DNA of 64,000 nt, taken from positions 62,001-126,000 of the forward strand of contig JAWKTK010000025.1 of the NCBI GenBank assembly GCA_041399205.1. The letters run 5' to 3'. Source of the DNA: JAGQOZ01 sp041399205. GTDB taxonomy: Bacteria > Planctomycetota > Planctomycetia > Pirellulales > Pirellulaceae. Made by a program: the position numbers and the translations under genes. Below are positions 1 to 9,377 of the stretch, one piece after another (position 1 is the first letter of the stretch; every line of letters starts with the position of its first letter). The notes under the pieces were generated by a model. It did not search any database and was not told the DNA's origin. It worked only from the letters and a program-made list of their open reading frames with translations.

Positions 1-350
1 CTCTGCCGAATGGCCATCGCCAGTCGAGCAGCCTGAAAGAGTTCGACGGTCGTCGCCTGCGGTTCGTCTCGCAGTACATCCCACACTTCCGGGCACAATT
101 CTGCCGTGTGGTGAATCTGTTGCAGAAAATCATGCGGTGTGTGTGGCACTTGGTCCAAGTAGTGCACGGGCGCAGTGACTTGGCTTAGTTTTTGATGAAA
201 GCGACCGTCGTTGGGCCGGCGTAACGAAAACAGATCTAGCGCTTGGCCAGCTTGTTGGTGCGCCAAGATTTCATTGACGATAAAGGTCTGCGAAAAGCGC
301 GGATACACTTTCAGGACATAAGCAACGCGGTGTTTGTTGGGTGAAGTCAT
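1..350 (-). CDS. Glycosyltransferase, partial (N-terminal part only)
   Basis: The reading frame starts with ATG at 348-350 on the minus strand and runs off the left edge of the window, so only about 116 residues are visible. They begin MTSPNKHRVAYVLKVYPRFS and continue with QTFIVNEILAHQQAG. The 'YVLK-x-YPRFSQTFI-x-NEI' block is typical of the N-terminal Rossmann domain of GT4-type (colanic-acid-like) glycosyltransferases. The catalytic C-terminal domain lies outside the window. It lies 48 bases downstream of the HEAT-repeat lipoprotein on the same strand, so the two may share a transcript, and it faces away from the large glycosyltransferase/ABC operon that begins at 1321. Family assignment rests on the N-terminal motif only. 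Confidence 0.75.
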   Translation of the reverse strand, partial: MTSPNKHRVAYVLKVYPRFSQTFIVNEILAHQQAGQALDLFSLRRPNDGRFHQKLSQVTAPVHYLDQVPHTPHDFLQQIHHTAELCPEVWDVLRDEPQATTVELFQAARLAMAIRQ

Positions 351-398
351 CGGATGTGCCAATCTGAGAATTCGAAGGTGGAGAATAATTGTTGAGTG

Positions 399-995
399 TT
401 AGTTTGCGGCCACTTGGCGTTGGCCTTGGTCGATCATGCCCAAAGCTTCTTCGGCTACTTGTTGAATGGCGGCGCTGTTCGAACGTTTTAGTTGACGCAA
501 GCGAGGAACGGCTTGGCGAGCAGGACTACCGATTTTGCCCAGGGTTCGCATGGCGTAGCAAACTACGTCTTCGCTGGGATCATCTAAGGCCTGTATCAGT
601 TGTGGCATAACGTCTTGGCTCTCGTCACCGATTTTGCACAGAGCCTTAGCGGCGTAATATCGGATGCGATCTTCGTTCTGTTGGTCTAGCATGGCGGCGG
701 CCAGTTCAGCCATGGCCGGAGTCGCTCGATCTTCCAGTTTGGCCAAACACTTGGCCGCGCGGTAACGAACCGTAGCGTCGTTGTCTGTTAATGCCTCGGC
801 CAACGGCGTGGCGTCCAATTCGTCTGCTTGCTGGGATTCAATCCGATCTTCAATCTGCTTGATGGCAGCGATGCGTTCGAGCGAATCGGGCGAGTCCAGC
901 GTTTCCACCAGCGAATTCATTTCGGGTTGGCAGCCGCATTGCAGAAGCAGTGAAACAATCAGCAATTGGCCTGTGATTCCGGAAAGACGGGGCAT
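399..995 (-). CDS. HEAT-repeat lipoprotein
   Basis: A 198-residue protein with a short hydrophobic N-terminus ending in a lipobox-like LLLQCGC (about residues 16-22), which predicts export and lipid attachment. The rest is built of helical HEAT-like repeats: stretches such as DNDATVRYRAAKCLAKL, QNEDRIRYYAAKALCKI and DPSEDVVCYAMRTLGKI recur about every 36-38 residues and match the PBS-lyase/HEAT pattern. Such domains are usually protein-interaction scaffolds; no catalytic residues are seen. The start is supported by AAGGAG 8 bases upstream of the ATG at 993-995. Probably co-transcribed with the partial glycosyltransferase downstream. Confidence 0.8.
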   Translation of the reverse strand: MPRLSGITGQLLIVSLLLQCGCQPEMNSLVETLDSPDSLERIAAIKQIEDRIESQQADELDATPLAEALTDNDATVRYRAAKCLAKLEDRATPAMAELAAAMLDQQNEDRIRYYAAKALCKIGDESQDVMPQLIQALDDPSEDVVCYAMRTLGKIGSPARQAVPRLRQLKRSNSAAIQQVAEEALGMIDQGQRQVAAN

Positions 996-1320
996 GATAC
1001 GACTCCTTTATGCGAACAGAAACATCAAGCGGCCATGGTCGCGGTGACCGCTGGCCTTCGCACTGATAGAGTCCAAGTCGCTGTGCATCACCGCCACGTT
1101 TTTTTTTGTCTCCAGATCACGATGTAAACACAGTCCCACTACCGATGCTACGCGATCAAAGTGCGTCAGCCGATTTACACGTATGTTCAGCAAACGTTCT
1201 TCTTGCCTGTGAATTTTTTGTGGCGGGATTGGGGCGTCCAATTTCCTCTTGAAGTAGACCCCGTCGCCGCGAGTGTTTGCGGCGGGCAGGAAAATTGGCG
1301 TTTCTTCTAGGATTTGTGCG
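996..1320. other. Intergenic region upstream of the glycosyltransferase/ABC operon
   Basis: About 325 bases between the divergent HEAT lipoprotein and the first gene of the plus-strand operon. Short open frames exist here on both strands but none shows protein-like composition or a ribosome binding site. The region should hold the promoters of both transcription units; I could not identify convincing -35/-10 pairs by eye. A run of eight T at about 1099-1106 is the only low-complexity feature. Confidence 0.5.
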
Positions 1321-2598
1321 ATGAGTGCCACCACAGATAAGCTCAGAATACTGCTTTATTCGCATGACACGGTCGGTTTGGGGCATATTCGTCGCAATCA
1401 ATCGATTGCTTGTGGATTGGCCAATTGTCTTCACGACCCCGCCATTTTGATGGTCTCGGGCGCTCGGCAGTGCACCTTGTTCGAAATGCCAAAATCGATT
1501 GATTTTGTCACGATTCCTTCGCTGCGAAAGGCTAGTACTGGCGGCTATGAGGCTAGGAACCCTGCTCTTTCGTTAGGCGAAGCGATGGCCCTGCGAACCG
1601 AGATTCTGCGGTCAGTGATCACTTCGTTTCAACCCGACGTCTTCATTGCGGACAAAGTGCCGTTGGGCGTTTACGGTGAATTGGAACCCGCGCTCAAAAC
1701 GCTCCGGCAGCAACCGTATGCTCGTTGTGTCTTGGGATTGCGAGACATCTTGGACGAACCCGAACAGACGCAGATGGATTGGGAAGCGAATGAATGCAAT
1801 CGAGCGATCAAGGACTACTATGACGAAGTTTGGGTCTACGGCGATCAAGGGTTTTACGATGCCGGTCGCGAATATCATTTGCCGGCACATGTCCAACGCA
1901 AAATGGTCTACACCGGATACTTAGACCGATCTGTGCCGCAAAACGGCGGTGTAGCAAACGAGTCTGCCGTCAATTTGTTTGACGATATTCCAGGGCGAAT
2001 TGCCTTGTGCATGGTGGGTGGCGGAGAAGATGGTGCGCATGTTGCGTCCACCTTTGCTAGGTGCAAGTTTCCGCAGGATATGACTGGCGTTGTCGTGACG
2101 GGGCCTTACATGCCGGAACCTTTGCGAGACCATTTGCGTGCAGTAGCGCTGCATCATCCGCAGTTGCGAGTGATCGATTTTCTGGACCAACCGGAAGCGT
2201 TGATTCGACGTGCCGATCGAGTTGTTTCCATGGGCGGATACAACACCGTGTGCGAATTGTTGGCCTTCGAAAAAGACGCCCTGGTGATTCCTCGAGTGAC
2301 ACCGCGGCGTGAGCAATTGATTCGAGCAGAGCGGTTGCAGGCGCTGCAATTGTTGGACATGCTGCATCCGAATTTGCTGTCCGCCCAAGCCATTTCGGAC
2401 TGGTTAGCGGCCCCGCGAACACAAGCCCCCAAGCGTGCTCGGCGGCACCTGAACCTAAACGGCTTGGATCAACTACCAACGTTGGTTGCCAACTTGCTGG
2501 AACGACCACGTTGTGGCAAATCTTCTGGTGCATCCGCTGGAAGCATCCAGTCGATGGCCATCCCAGCATGCCGAACAGAAAGCGAGGCTGGACTGTGA
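1321..2598 (+). CDS. Predicted glycosyltransferase (COG4671-like, GT28-type C-terminus)
   Basis: A 425-residue protein starting MSATTDKLRILLYSHDTVGL. The N-terminal 'LLYSHDTVGLGHIRRNQSIA' block, the 'GLRDILDEPEQTQMDW' segment and 'DEVWVYGDQGFYD' are the hallmarks I know from the COG4671 group of predicted glycosyltransferases, whose C-terminal half resembles MurG (GT28). The MurG-like nucleotide-sugar region is visible as 'DQPEALIRRADRVVSMGGYNTVCELLA' near residues 285-315. The donor and acceptor are unknown. I chose the ATG at 1321 because conservation starts there; an upstream in-frame ATG at 1273 would add 16 residues of poor sequence. It is the first gene of a nine-gene plus-strand cluster and overlaps the next start by 4 bases (GTGA). 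Confidence 0.85.
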   Translation: MSATTDKLRILLYSHDTVGLGHIRRNQSIACGLANCLHDPAILMVSGARQCTLFEMPKSIDFVTIPSLRKASTGGYEARNPALSLGEAMALRTEILRSVITSFQPDVFIADKVPLGVYGELEPALKTLRQQPYARCVLGLRDILDEPEQTQMDWEANECNRAIKDYYDEVWVYGDQGFYDAGREYHLPAHVQRKMVYTGYLDRSVPQNGGVANESAVNLFDDIPGRIALCMVGGGEDGAHVASTFARCKFPQDMTGVVVTGPYMPEPLRDHLRAVALHHPQLRVIDFLDQPEALIRRADRVVSMGGYNTVCELLAFEKDALVIPRVTPRREQLIRAERLQALQLLDMLHPNLLSAQAISDWLAAPRTQAPKRARRHLNLNGLDQLPTLVANLLERPRCGKSSGASAGSIQSMAIPACRTESEAGL

Positions 2599-3890
2599 AA
2601 ACGCTATACATCTGTGCGGATATTGGCATTCCCGTGCTGGGAGGCAAAGGCGGCGCGGTGCATGTACGTAGCATGGTCGCGGCTTTGGAACAGCTTGGGC
2701 ACCAAGTGGTGCTGACGGCGCCCATGTTGACCAAATCTCCGTGGGAAATGCCGGCCGAGTCGGCGGGGCAATTGCTGCACATTCCACCGCATGATGGAGT
2801 GAAGGAAACTGCGCTAGTCATTAAGGAATACGTTTCTGCACTGGACGCCACTGACACGGCCTTGTCAGGCCAAATTCGACGCTTGTTGTACAATCAGCAA
2901 CTGGCAAAACGCTTGATTCGTAAGTTTGACAGCCATCCGCCTGATTTCATTTACGAACGGTGTTCGTTGTTTTCGACCGCCGGAGTGGCACTTGCCAAAG
3001 CCGTGGATCGTCCTTTGGTGGTCGAATTGAATGCTCCGCTGGCCAACGAACAAGCGGTTTATCGAGGTTCTTCTTTGGACGCTTTGGCTCGTCACGCCGA
3101 ACATTGGACATTGAATCATGCCGACGTGGTAGTCACCGTCAGCCACGAGGTACGCGACTACGTCATCTCGGCGGGCGTGCATGCAGATCGAGTGCACGTG
3201 GTACCAAACGGTGTGGATACCGACCTGTTCCATCCGGACCGTAACGGACTGGACGCCAAACAGCGGCAGGGGTTACGAAATGGTCCAACCCTGGGATTTG
3301 TCGGCGGGTTGAAGCCGTGGCACGGTGTGGAATCATTGCCAAAACTGTTAGCCGATTTGCTGCCCGAATTTCCTTCGCTACAGTTGGTGATTGTTGGCGA
3401 AGGTCCGTATCGACAAGAATTGTTGCGTCAATTGCAGGCGTATGGAGTGGAAGACCATGCGGTTCTAACGGGCCATGTTGCTCAATCGCAGATTCCGCAT
3501 TTGGTTCGCCAATTTGATATTGCCTTGGCACCTTATCCGAATCTGAGTCACGAATTCTATTTTTCGCCATTGAAATTGTTCGAATATATGGCGTGCGGCG
3601 TTCCCGTGGTGGCGCCGGCGCTAGGACAAATCGAATCGGTGGTTCGGCACGAAGAAAACGGATTGCTTTATCCGGCCGAAGACCATCAACAGCTGACCTC
3701 GGCGTGTCGCCGATTGCTGTCGCAGCCCGATCTTTGTCAGAAACTCGGTAGCCAGGCGGCGGCTGAAGTCCGCAATGAATACACCTGGAAACGCAATGCG
3801 GAACGTGTGGTGCAGTTGGTTCGCGGCGCAGGAAAATCGTCGGAATCCGAACTTCAAGAAACGACAACGTTAGAAAGGATCATTCGATGA
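2595..3890 (+). CDS. Glycosyltransferase family 4 (group 1)
   Basis: A 431-residue two-domain GT-B enzyme. The N-terminal domain opens with 'KTLYICADIGIPVLGGKGGA', and the C-terminal GT4 domain contains 'VHVVPNGVDTDLFHP', 'LGFVGGLKPWHGVE' and the nucleotide-sugar binding block 'SPLKLFEYMACGVPVVAP'. The preferred start is GTG at 2595, whose GTGA overlaps the stop of the preceding gene and which has GAGG about 7 bases upstream; ATG starts at 2511 and 2568 lie inside the preceding gene. It presumably transfers an activated sugar to a growing glycan or glycolipid in the cytoplasm. The substrate cannot be read from sequence. Confidence 0.88.
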   Translation: MKTLYICADIGIPVLGGKGGAVHVRSMVAALEQLGHQVVLTAPMLTKSPWEMPAESAGQLLHIPPHDGVKETALVIKEYVSALDATDTALSGQIRRLLYNQQLAKRLIRKFDSHPPDFIYERCSLFSTAGVALAKAVDRPLVVELNAPLANEQAVYRGSSLDALARHAEHWTLNHADVVVTVSHEVRDYVISAGVHADRVHVVPNGVDTDLFHPDRNGLDAKQRQGLRNGPTLGFVGGLKPWHGVESLPKLLADLLPEFPSLQLVIVGEGPYRQELLRQLQAYGVEDHAVLTGHVAQSQIPHLVRQFDIALAPYPNLSHEFYFSPLKLFEYMACGVPVVAPALGQIESVVRHEENGLLYPAEDHQQLTSACRRLLSQPDLCQKLGSQAAAEVRNEYTWKRNAERVVQLVRGAGKSSESELQETTTLERIIR

Positions 3891-4960
3891 GTGCGCAACG
3901 CAAGTTGTATGTGGTGAATCAGTTTCCGAAGATTTCCGAAACGTTTATTCTAGAAGAGGTGGTCGAATTGTTGCGACGTGGCGTGGACGTGCGCATTTGC
4001 TCGCTGAACGAACCGACCGAGACCGCCAAACACGCTGCGTTTGACGAATGGCATTTGAACGAACGAACGTCCTATGATTCGACCGAGTGGTCCAAATTAC
4101 TGCAGCGCTTTCAGCCTGACATCGTCCATGCTCATTTTGCCACCAAGCCGACGGAAGTCGCCTTGCGATTGGCTGCCGAAACAGACATTCCCGTCACGTT
4201 TACCGCACACGGCTATGATATTTATCGCAAACCGCCGGCTGATTTAAGTGCAAGAGCGGCAAGTGCCGCGGCAGTCGTGACGGTGTCGGGCGCGAATGCA
4301 GATCACCTAGTACAGCACTTTGGTGTAGATCGTCAGAAATTGCATATTGTGCCTTGCGGGATCAATACGGATCTATTCTGCCCCAGCGAACGCCGTCCGG
4401 CGGTGCCCACGATTGTTTGTGTGGCTCGCATGTCTCCTGTCAAGAACTTGTCACAGTTACTGACGGCCTGTGAAAAGCTAATGCGACAAAGCGTCTCGTT
4501 CCAATGCGTCATTGTGGGCGATGGTCGCTGTCGTCAGGACCTGGAATTGCAGCGTCACGCGTTGTGTTTAGAGAAGAACGTGACGTTTGCCGGCACGTTG
4601 ACTCAGCATCAAGTTGTACAGCAATGGAAGCGAGCGACCGTGGGCGTGCTGAGCAGTACCAGCGAAGGGATGCCGGTCAGTCTGATGGAAGCGGCTGCCT
4701 GTGGAGTCCCGGTGGTGGCGACCGACGTGGGCGGTGTTGCCGAATTAGTGCGACATGGTGAAACCGGTTTCGTTGTACCTTCCGAGAATGCGGATGCACT
4801 GGCCGATCGCATACAGCAAGTGTTGGAAGACTGGGCGTTACGACAACAGTTCGCCACGGAAGCTCGACGCCAAGCGATTCAACGTTTCTCTGTGAGTCGC
4901 CAGGTAGATCAGTTGACGAAGATTTGGAATGCCGTGTGTGATGCGGAGGTGAAGGTATGA
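3887..4960 (+). CDS. Glycosyltransferase family 4 (group 1)
   Basis: A 357-residue GT4 enzyme. The N-terminus carries 'NQFPKISETFILEEVVELLR', the same kind of opening as the partial glycosyltransferase at the left window edge. The acceptor domain contains 'PDIVHAHFATKP' and 'TFTAHGYDIYRKPP'; the donor domain contains 'VCVARMSPVKNLSQLL' and the EX7E-type block 'SEGMPVSLMEAAACGVPVVA'. The start ATG overlaps the preceding stop (ATGA at 3887-3890), and its own stop overlaps the next gene the same way, so translation is probably coupled. Substrate unknown. Confidence 0.88.
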   Translation: MSAQRKLYVVNQFPKISETFILEEVVELLRRGVDVRICSLNEPTETAKHAAFDEWHLNERTSYDSTEWSKLLQRFQPDIVHAHFATKPTEVALRLAAETDIPVTFTAHGYDIYRKPPADLSARAASAAAVVTVSGANADHLVQHFGVDRQKLHIVPCGINTDLFCPSERRPAVPTIVCVARMSPVKNLSQLLTACEKLMRQSVSFQCVIVGDGRCRQDLELQRHALCLEKNVTFAGTLTQHQVVQQWKRATVGVLSSTSEGMPVSLMEAAACGVPVVATDVGGVAELVRHGETGFVVPSENADALADRIQQVLEDWALRQQFATEARRQAIQRFSVSRQVDQLTKIWNAVCDAEVKV

Positions 4961-5989
4961 GTTGTATTGTCCTAGATCCGTTTAATGCAGCATCTGACAA
5001 CTCGCTGGCCACTTTGCCATTGGCGCTGGATCCTGTCTTTGCGGAAGTTCAATTACAGCGAAAGCTGGCCAAATGGAGCGACGATGATCGGCTGCAGTGC
5101 GAATTGGATCGAGTGGAAGTGGTGCGACATAAGCCCGGTCGGCGTTGTGTGCTGGAATACGATGCTATGGTGCGGCAAGTCAAAGGCGGCTGGTCCAAAC
5201 TGACGTTGATTGGGAAGATTCGAGCCAAGCGGTTTGGAAAGTCGGGGTACCGGCGGCTAGAAACCTTGTGGGATGTAGGATTTGCCATGCCGGCGGCCGA
5301 TCGTGTTTCGGTGCCCGAACCGGTCGCCACGGTCGGCAAGTTGCACATGTGGTTGCAACGCAAGGTGCCCGGAATGGTGTCGACCGACCTGATGTTCGGC
5401 GCCACACGCCACGTCGGTTGCCAGACGCGTCGCCGAAGCCGCCTACAAGTTGCATTCGTCCGATTTGGTTTGGGAAACTTCGCACACGATCCAGCGTGAA
5501 TTGGAAATTCTGAATGAACGAATTCCCTTGGTGGCACAACAAGTTTCGGTTGGGTTCGATCGCCTGCGAAGCATTTTGCAAGGTTGTCAGCGTTTGGCTC
5601 GAACGATCGGCCAGGAAGAAGTCCGGCCCATTCATCGAGATTTCTATCAAGACCAGGTGATTCTGAACGGGAGTCAAGTCTATCTGCTGGATTTTGATTT
5701 GGCTTGCATGGGAAATCCTGCGTTGGATATCGGGAATTTCTTGGGCCATGTGGCCGAACAGAGTTTGCGTGAAACAGGCGATTCGCAATCTTTGGCGGAA
5801 GTCGAACAGGTCTTGATGGATCGGTACTGTGCTTTGGCTGGCGAACATTATCGGACGGCCATTCAGGTCTATCGCACAATGACACTGGTGCGTCACATTT
5901 ACATCAGTTCGATCATGCCGGAGCGTCAACAAACGACACTGCCGCTGATTGAGCTTTGCGAAACCCTGCTGAATGGTCAAGGTGCATGA
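4957..5989 (+). pseudogene. APH-fold phosphotransferase, interrupted by one frameshift
   Basis: Two overlapping frames make one protein of about 343 residues. The N-terminal part (4957 to about 5400) contains a kinase-like N-lobe: 'VVRHKPGRRCVLEYDAM' and 'LTLIGKIRAKRFGKSGYRRL'. The C-terminal part, in the +1 frame and open from well before 5450, contains the phosphotransferase loop 'IHRDFYQDQVIL' and the metal-binding 'YLLDFDLACMGNPALDIGNF'. The frame changes between about 5395 and 5415: the downstream frame reads 'TSVARRVAEAAYKLHSSDLV', natural for this family. Either one base is extra or two are missing. The fold is that of aminoglycoside/choline phosphotransferases, but in a glycan cluster the substrate is more likely a sugar or lipid. 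Start and stop both overlap neighbours by 4 bases. Confidence 0.75.
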
Positions 5990-7842
5990 TGGACAAGCCA
6001 CGAAATAAAAAACACGCGTTTTGGACTTTGATTCGGCAGCAACTGCGCGAATCCAAGTGGAACGTCCTACTAGCTGTCTTCGCGACAATCGGCTTGACGC
6101 TGACGGAAATCCTCCGGCCTTGGCCGCTAAAGATCATCTTTGATTATGTTCTTCTAGAAAAGCCGGTGCCGGCATGGCTGTCGTTTGCGAAAGGTACTTT
6201 GGAACAGCAAAAAGCGGCGGCGGTGATTGGAATCGCAGCTTGCTTGGTGTTGGTGGCCGTGCTCAAGGGGACGTTTGCGTTTGCGGAATCGTATCAAATG
6301 TCACTGTTCGGCAATCAGGTGGCGTTTCTCTTGCGGACTCGCTTGTTTAATCATTTGCAGCGGCTTTCGCTCCGATTCCATTCGCAAAGCCGGATGGGCG
6401 AAATGCTGACCAAGATCAGTGGCGACACCTCGACGGTCAAAAGTTTCTTTTCCGATTCCGCGTTGTCGCTGGCGTCGCATGGATTGATCATTCTGGCTTC
6501 GTTTACCGTGATGTTCATGGTGCATATCAAAATGGCGCTGCTGGTATTGGCGACGTTCCCGGTGCTGGTGGTGACGATTGGCCTTTTGCATCGACAAGCT
6601 CGAACGGCACAGCGTTCGCAACGCAAGAAACAAGAAGCTATTTCTTCGCGAATCAGCGAAGTACTTGGTTCGGTCCATTTGGTTCAGGCCTTTGGTCGCG
6701 AACAGCACGAACAACAGCGATTCGATAAAGACAACGACAAATACTTGTCCGTCGCTCTGAAGAACGCCCGGATTGAAAGCGCGGCGGCTCGTGCGGTCGA
6801 AGTGACCAGCTCGTTGGGAACAGCGGCAGTGGTGGCATATGGTTCGCTGTTGGTGCTGAAGAACGAAATGACGCCAGGTTCGATACTGGTCTTTTCGTCT
6901 TACTTGCACGGTATGTATCGGCCGATTCGGCGATTGGTGAAACAGATTGTTCGTCTTTCCCAGTTGCAAGTCAGCATTGAACGTATTTCCGAAGTTTTGT
7001 CGGTGGACCAAGATATTGTCGAGCGGCCAGACGCGGTGTCTGCAGTCGGCGTGCGAGGTCGTATTGAATTTCAGCAAGTTGGCTTTGCTTATAACGACGA
7101 CGACGGTCCGGTGTTGGATCAGCTTTCGTTTTGCATCGAACCGGGACAGCGGATTGCGGTGATTGGTGCGTCGGGCGCTGGCAAGTCGACCATCATGGGA
7201 CTGATTCTGCGACTCTACGATCCTTCGTCGGGATCGGTAACGCTGGATGGTCGTGATTTGCGAGACTACAAGCTGGATTCGCTGCGAAGTCAGTTCAGCA
7301 CGGTACTGCAAGATTCGCTGCTGTTGGGTTCTACGATTCATGACAACATTGCGTATGGAAAGCTAGACGCTAACCGCGAAGATGTCATTCGCGCGGCGCA
7401 GATGGCGCACGCCGACGAATTCGTACAACGCCTTCCCGACGGCTACGACACGGTCGTTGGCTCCCAGGGTTCGACCCTTTCCGGAGGACAGCAACGACGA
7501 CTGGCGATTGCTCGAGCCATCATTCGCAACAGCCCGATCTTGATCATGGACGAACCCATGACGGGACTTGATACCCAAAGTGAATCGGCCGTGAATCAGC
7601 AATTGCAAGCGTTTCTGAAGGACAAGACCAGCATTGTCATCACGCATGACTTAAACGCTGCCAGGGACGCCGACCGCGTGCTGGTATTAGAGCGTGGTCG
7701 CGCCATTCGCTGGGGCAAGCCGTCGGAAATATTCAACACCGAACAGGAAACGTCTTCAACGGAATGCGTGTCATGGAACGGCAGCGATGATTCGTTTGAA
7801 ATAGTAGAAGGCTTTGACAATTCAAAAGGTTTAATGAAGTGA
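5986..7842 (+). CDS. ABC transporter, ABCB-type half exporter (permease + ATPase)
   Basis: A 618-residue protein with the classic exporter layout: an N-terminal membrane domain of about six helices (residues 20-330) and a C-terminal ATPase. Visible ATPase motifs are Walker A GASGAGKST near residue 394, Q-loop 'STVLQDSLLL', signature LSGGQQRR near 498, Walker B 'ILIMDEPMTGLD' near 519 and the H-loop 'VITHD'. It should work as a homodimer flipping or exporting a lipid-linked or glycosylated product. The start at 5986 gives an ATGA overlap with the preceding phosphotransferase; ATG at 5989 is a close alternative. The gene after it overlaps through GTGA, so exporter and adaptor are translationally coupled. 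Confidence 0.92.
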   Translation: MMDKPRNKKHAFWTLIRQQLRESKWNVLLAVFATIGLTLTEILRPWPLKIIFDYVLLEKPVPAWLSFAKGTLEQQKAAAVIGIAACLVLVAVLKGTFAFAESYQMSLFGNQVAFLLRTRLFNHLQRLSLRFHSQSRMGEMLTKISGDTSTVKSFFSDSALSLASHGLIILASFTVMFMVHIKMALLVLATFPVLVVTIGLLHRQARTAQRSQRKKQEAISSRISEVLGSVHLVQAFGREQHEQQRFDKDNDKYLSVALKNARIESAAARAVEVTSSLGTAAVVAYGSLLVLKNEMTPGSILVFSSYLHGMYRPIRRLVKQIVRLSQLQVSIERISEVLSVDQDIVERPDAVSAVGVRGRIEFQQVGFAYNDDDGPVLDQLSFCIEPGQRIAVIGASGAGKSTIMGLILRLYDPSSGSVTLDGRDLRDYKLDSLRSQFSTVLQDSLLLGSTIHDNIAYGKLDANREDVIRAAQMAHADEFVQRLPDGYDTVVGSQGSTLSGGQQRRLAIARAIIRNSPILIMDEPMTGLDTQSESAVNQQLQAFLKDKTSIVITHDLNAARDADRVLVLERGRAIRWGKPSEIFNTEQETSSTECVSWNGSDDSFEIVEGFDNSKGLMK

Positions 7843-9377
7843 GTACGACATTTTCCTCGGTTTCCACACCGTCTGGATCGCGACCCTCGGTCAAAATTCA
7901 AGCCAAAAAAAAACGACGGTCATCTTGGTTGCTGCTGTCGACGATCGCCATTGGTGTAGCAGCGTTAGGCGCCTATAAGACGCAGCCGGAATGGTTGAAT
8001 GATTATCTGCCGAGCAGATCCGCCGACACCTATCTGACACACACTGTCGAACGCGACGACTTGAAGGTGAAGGTCTTGGCCAGCGGCATGTTAGAAAGTG
8101 CCAGTACCGTCGATGTCCATTCGGAAGTGGAAGGCCAAGTGGGGATCATTCGGCTGCTGGCACGAGGTTCATCCGTAAAGCAAGGTGATATCGTAGTTGA
8201 ACTGGATTCGTCTCATTTGAAGACCGCGACGATGCAACAACGGGTGGCAGTGCAACAGGCTAAGGCGGCTACGGCACAGGCAACGGAAGAAGTTCAGGTT
8301 GCCAAGAGTTTAGCTGATAATCGCACAAAGGCGGCGGAATTGGCACTGAAATTTGCTCGCTTGGATCTGAGAAAATATTTGGACGGAGATTATCCTCAGG
8401 AACAACGGACAATCGAGAGTGAAATTACATTGGCCCAAGAGGAACTGGAACGCGCTAAAGATCGGATTCAGTATTCGACCGATTTGAAAGCGCAAGGCTA
8501 TCTGAGCCAAGGACAGTTTGATGCGGATAAGTTGGTGCTGACGCGTTGCGAAGTTGCCCTGCAGCTGGCTCGAGAAAAAAAGCGACTGCTGGAAGAATTT
8601 ACCTACGTGCGAACCAAGCAGGATTTCGAATCCAAGATTGCGCAGGCCGAACGTGAACTGGCAACCAGCACGCAATTGGCGGAAGTTACGCTAGAGCAAG
8701 TCACAAACAAGTTGGAAGCTCAACGAGCGACGGAGGAACTGGAAATTGTCAAGCTGGAGCATTTGGAAGACCAGATCACCAAGTGTGAATTGCGAGCACC
8801 GCAAGACGGCGTGGTCTTATATCCCATGGCGGATGACGAAGACGACACCGTGGTGAAGCAAGGTGCTTTGATTCGGCAACAGCAGCATGTGTTTACCATT
8901 CCGGCAACCGATTCCTTGCAAGTTCAAGCCAGTATTCACGAAGCAATGGTGCATTTGGTAACGCCGGGCACTACGGCATCCGTGAAGGTAGAAGCCTTGA
9001 AAGACCGTAAGCTGCCAGGCAAGACCTTAGACGTGTCGTCGCTGCCGGATTTGCAGAGTTGGCGAAAGAGTACCGTCAACTTTTACCCGGCCACCATTGA
9101 ACTTACCAGTGATGTCGAAGGATTGCGGCCCGGTATGAACGTCAAGGTCAGTATCCTGGTGGACGAAGTGAACGACGTGTTGACCATTCCTGTCGAAGCG
9201 GTCGTCCGCACGGAAACGGAAACCTACTGCTACTGCCTGAATCAGCGGCGAATCCCAACCAAGCGACCGCTGGAACTTGGAAAAGCCAATGACGATATGG
9301 TGCAAGTGGTTTCCGGTCTATCCGCCGGAGAGCTCGTGATCGTCTCGCCTTCCGCTGTGGAAGGGCCAGACGCATGA
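7839..9377 (+). CDS. HlyD/MacA-family periplasmic adaptor (membrane fusion protein)
   Basis: A 512-residue protein with one N-terminal membrane segment (about residues 25-43), then an N-terminal lipoyl-like half-domain ('VDVHSEVEGQVGIIRLLARG'), a long charged coiled-coil hairpin (about residues 125-310, many Q/E/K/A heptads), the second lipoyl half ('CELRAPQDGVVLYP') and beta-barrel/membrane-proximal domains ('VQASIHEAMVHLV', 'LRPGMNVKVSI'). This is the standard layout of ABC-type efflux adaptors. It starts with GTG overlapping the ABC exporter stop and ends with ATGA overlapping the permease, so it probably links exporter and/or permease to an outer-membrane route. Confidence 0.9.
   Translation: MSTTFSSVSTPSGSRPSVKIQAKKKRRSSWLLLSTIAIGVAALGAYKTQPEWLNDYLPSRSADTYLTHTVERDDLKVKVLASGMLESASTVDVHSEVEGQVGIIRLLARGSSVKQGDIVVELDSSHLKTATMQQRVAVQQAKAATAQATEEVQVAKSLADNRTKAAELALKFARLDLRKYLDGDYPQEQRTIESEITLAQEELERAKDRIQYSTDLKAQGYLSQGQFDADKLVLTRCEVALQLAREKKRLLEEFTYVRTKQDFESKIAQAERELATSTQLAEVTLEQVTNKLEAQRATEELEIVKLEHLEDQITKCELRAPQDGVVLYPMADDEDDTVVKQGALIRQQQHVFTIPATDSLQVQASIHEAMVHLVTPGTTASVKVEALKDRKLPGKTLDVSSLPDLQSWRKSTVNFYPATIELTSDVEGLRPGMNVKVSILVDEVNDVLTIPVEAVVRTETETYCYCLNQRRIPTKRPLELGKANDDMVQVVSGLSAGELVIVSPSAVEGPDA

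Noticed and set aside
1008..1434. Minus-strand open frames upstream of the glycosyltransferase operon
   Set aside because: They overlap the start of a clearly conserved glycosyltransferase and have no protein-like pattern.
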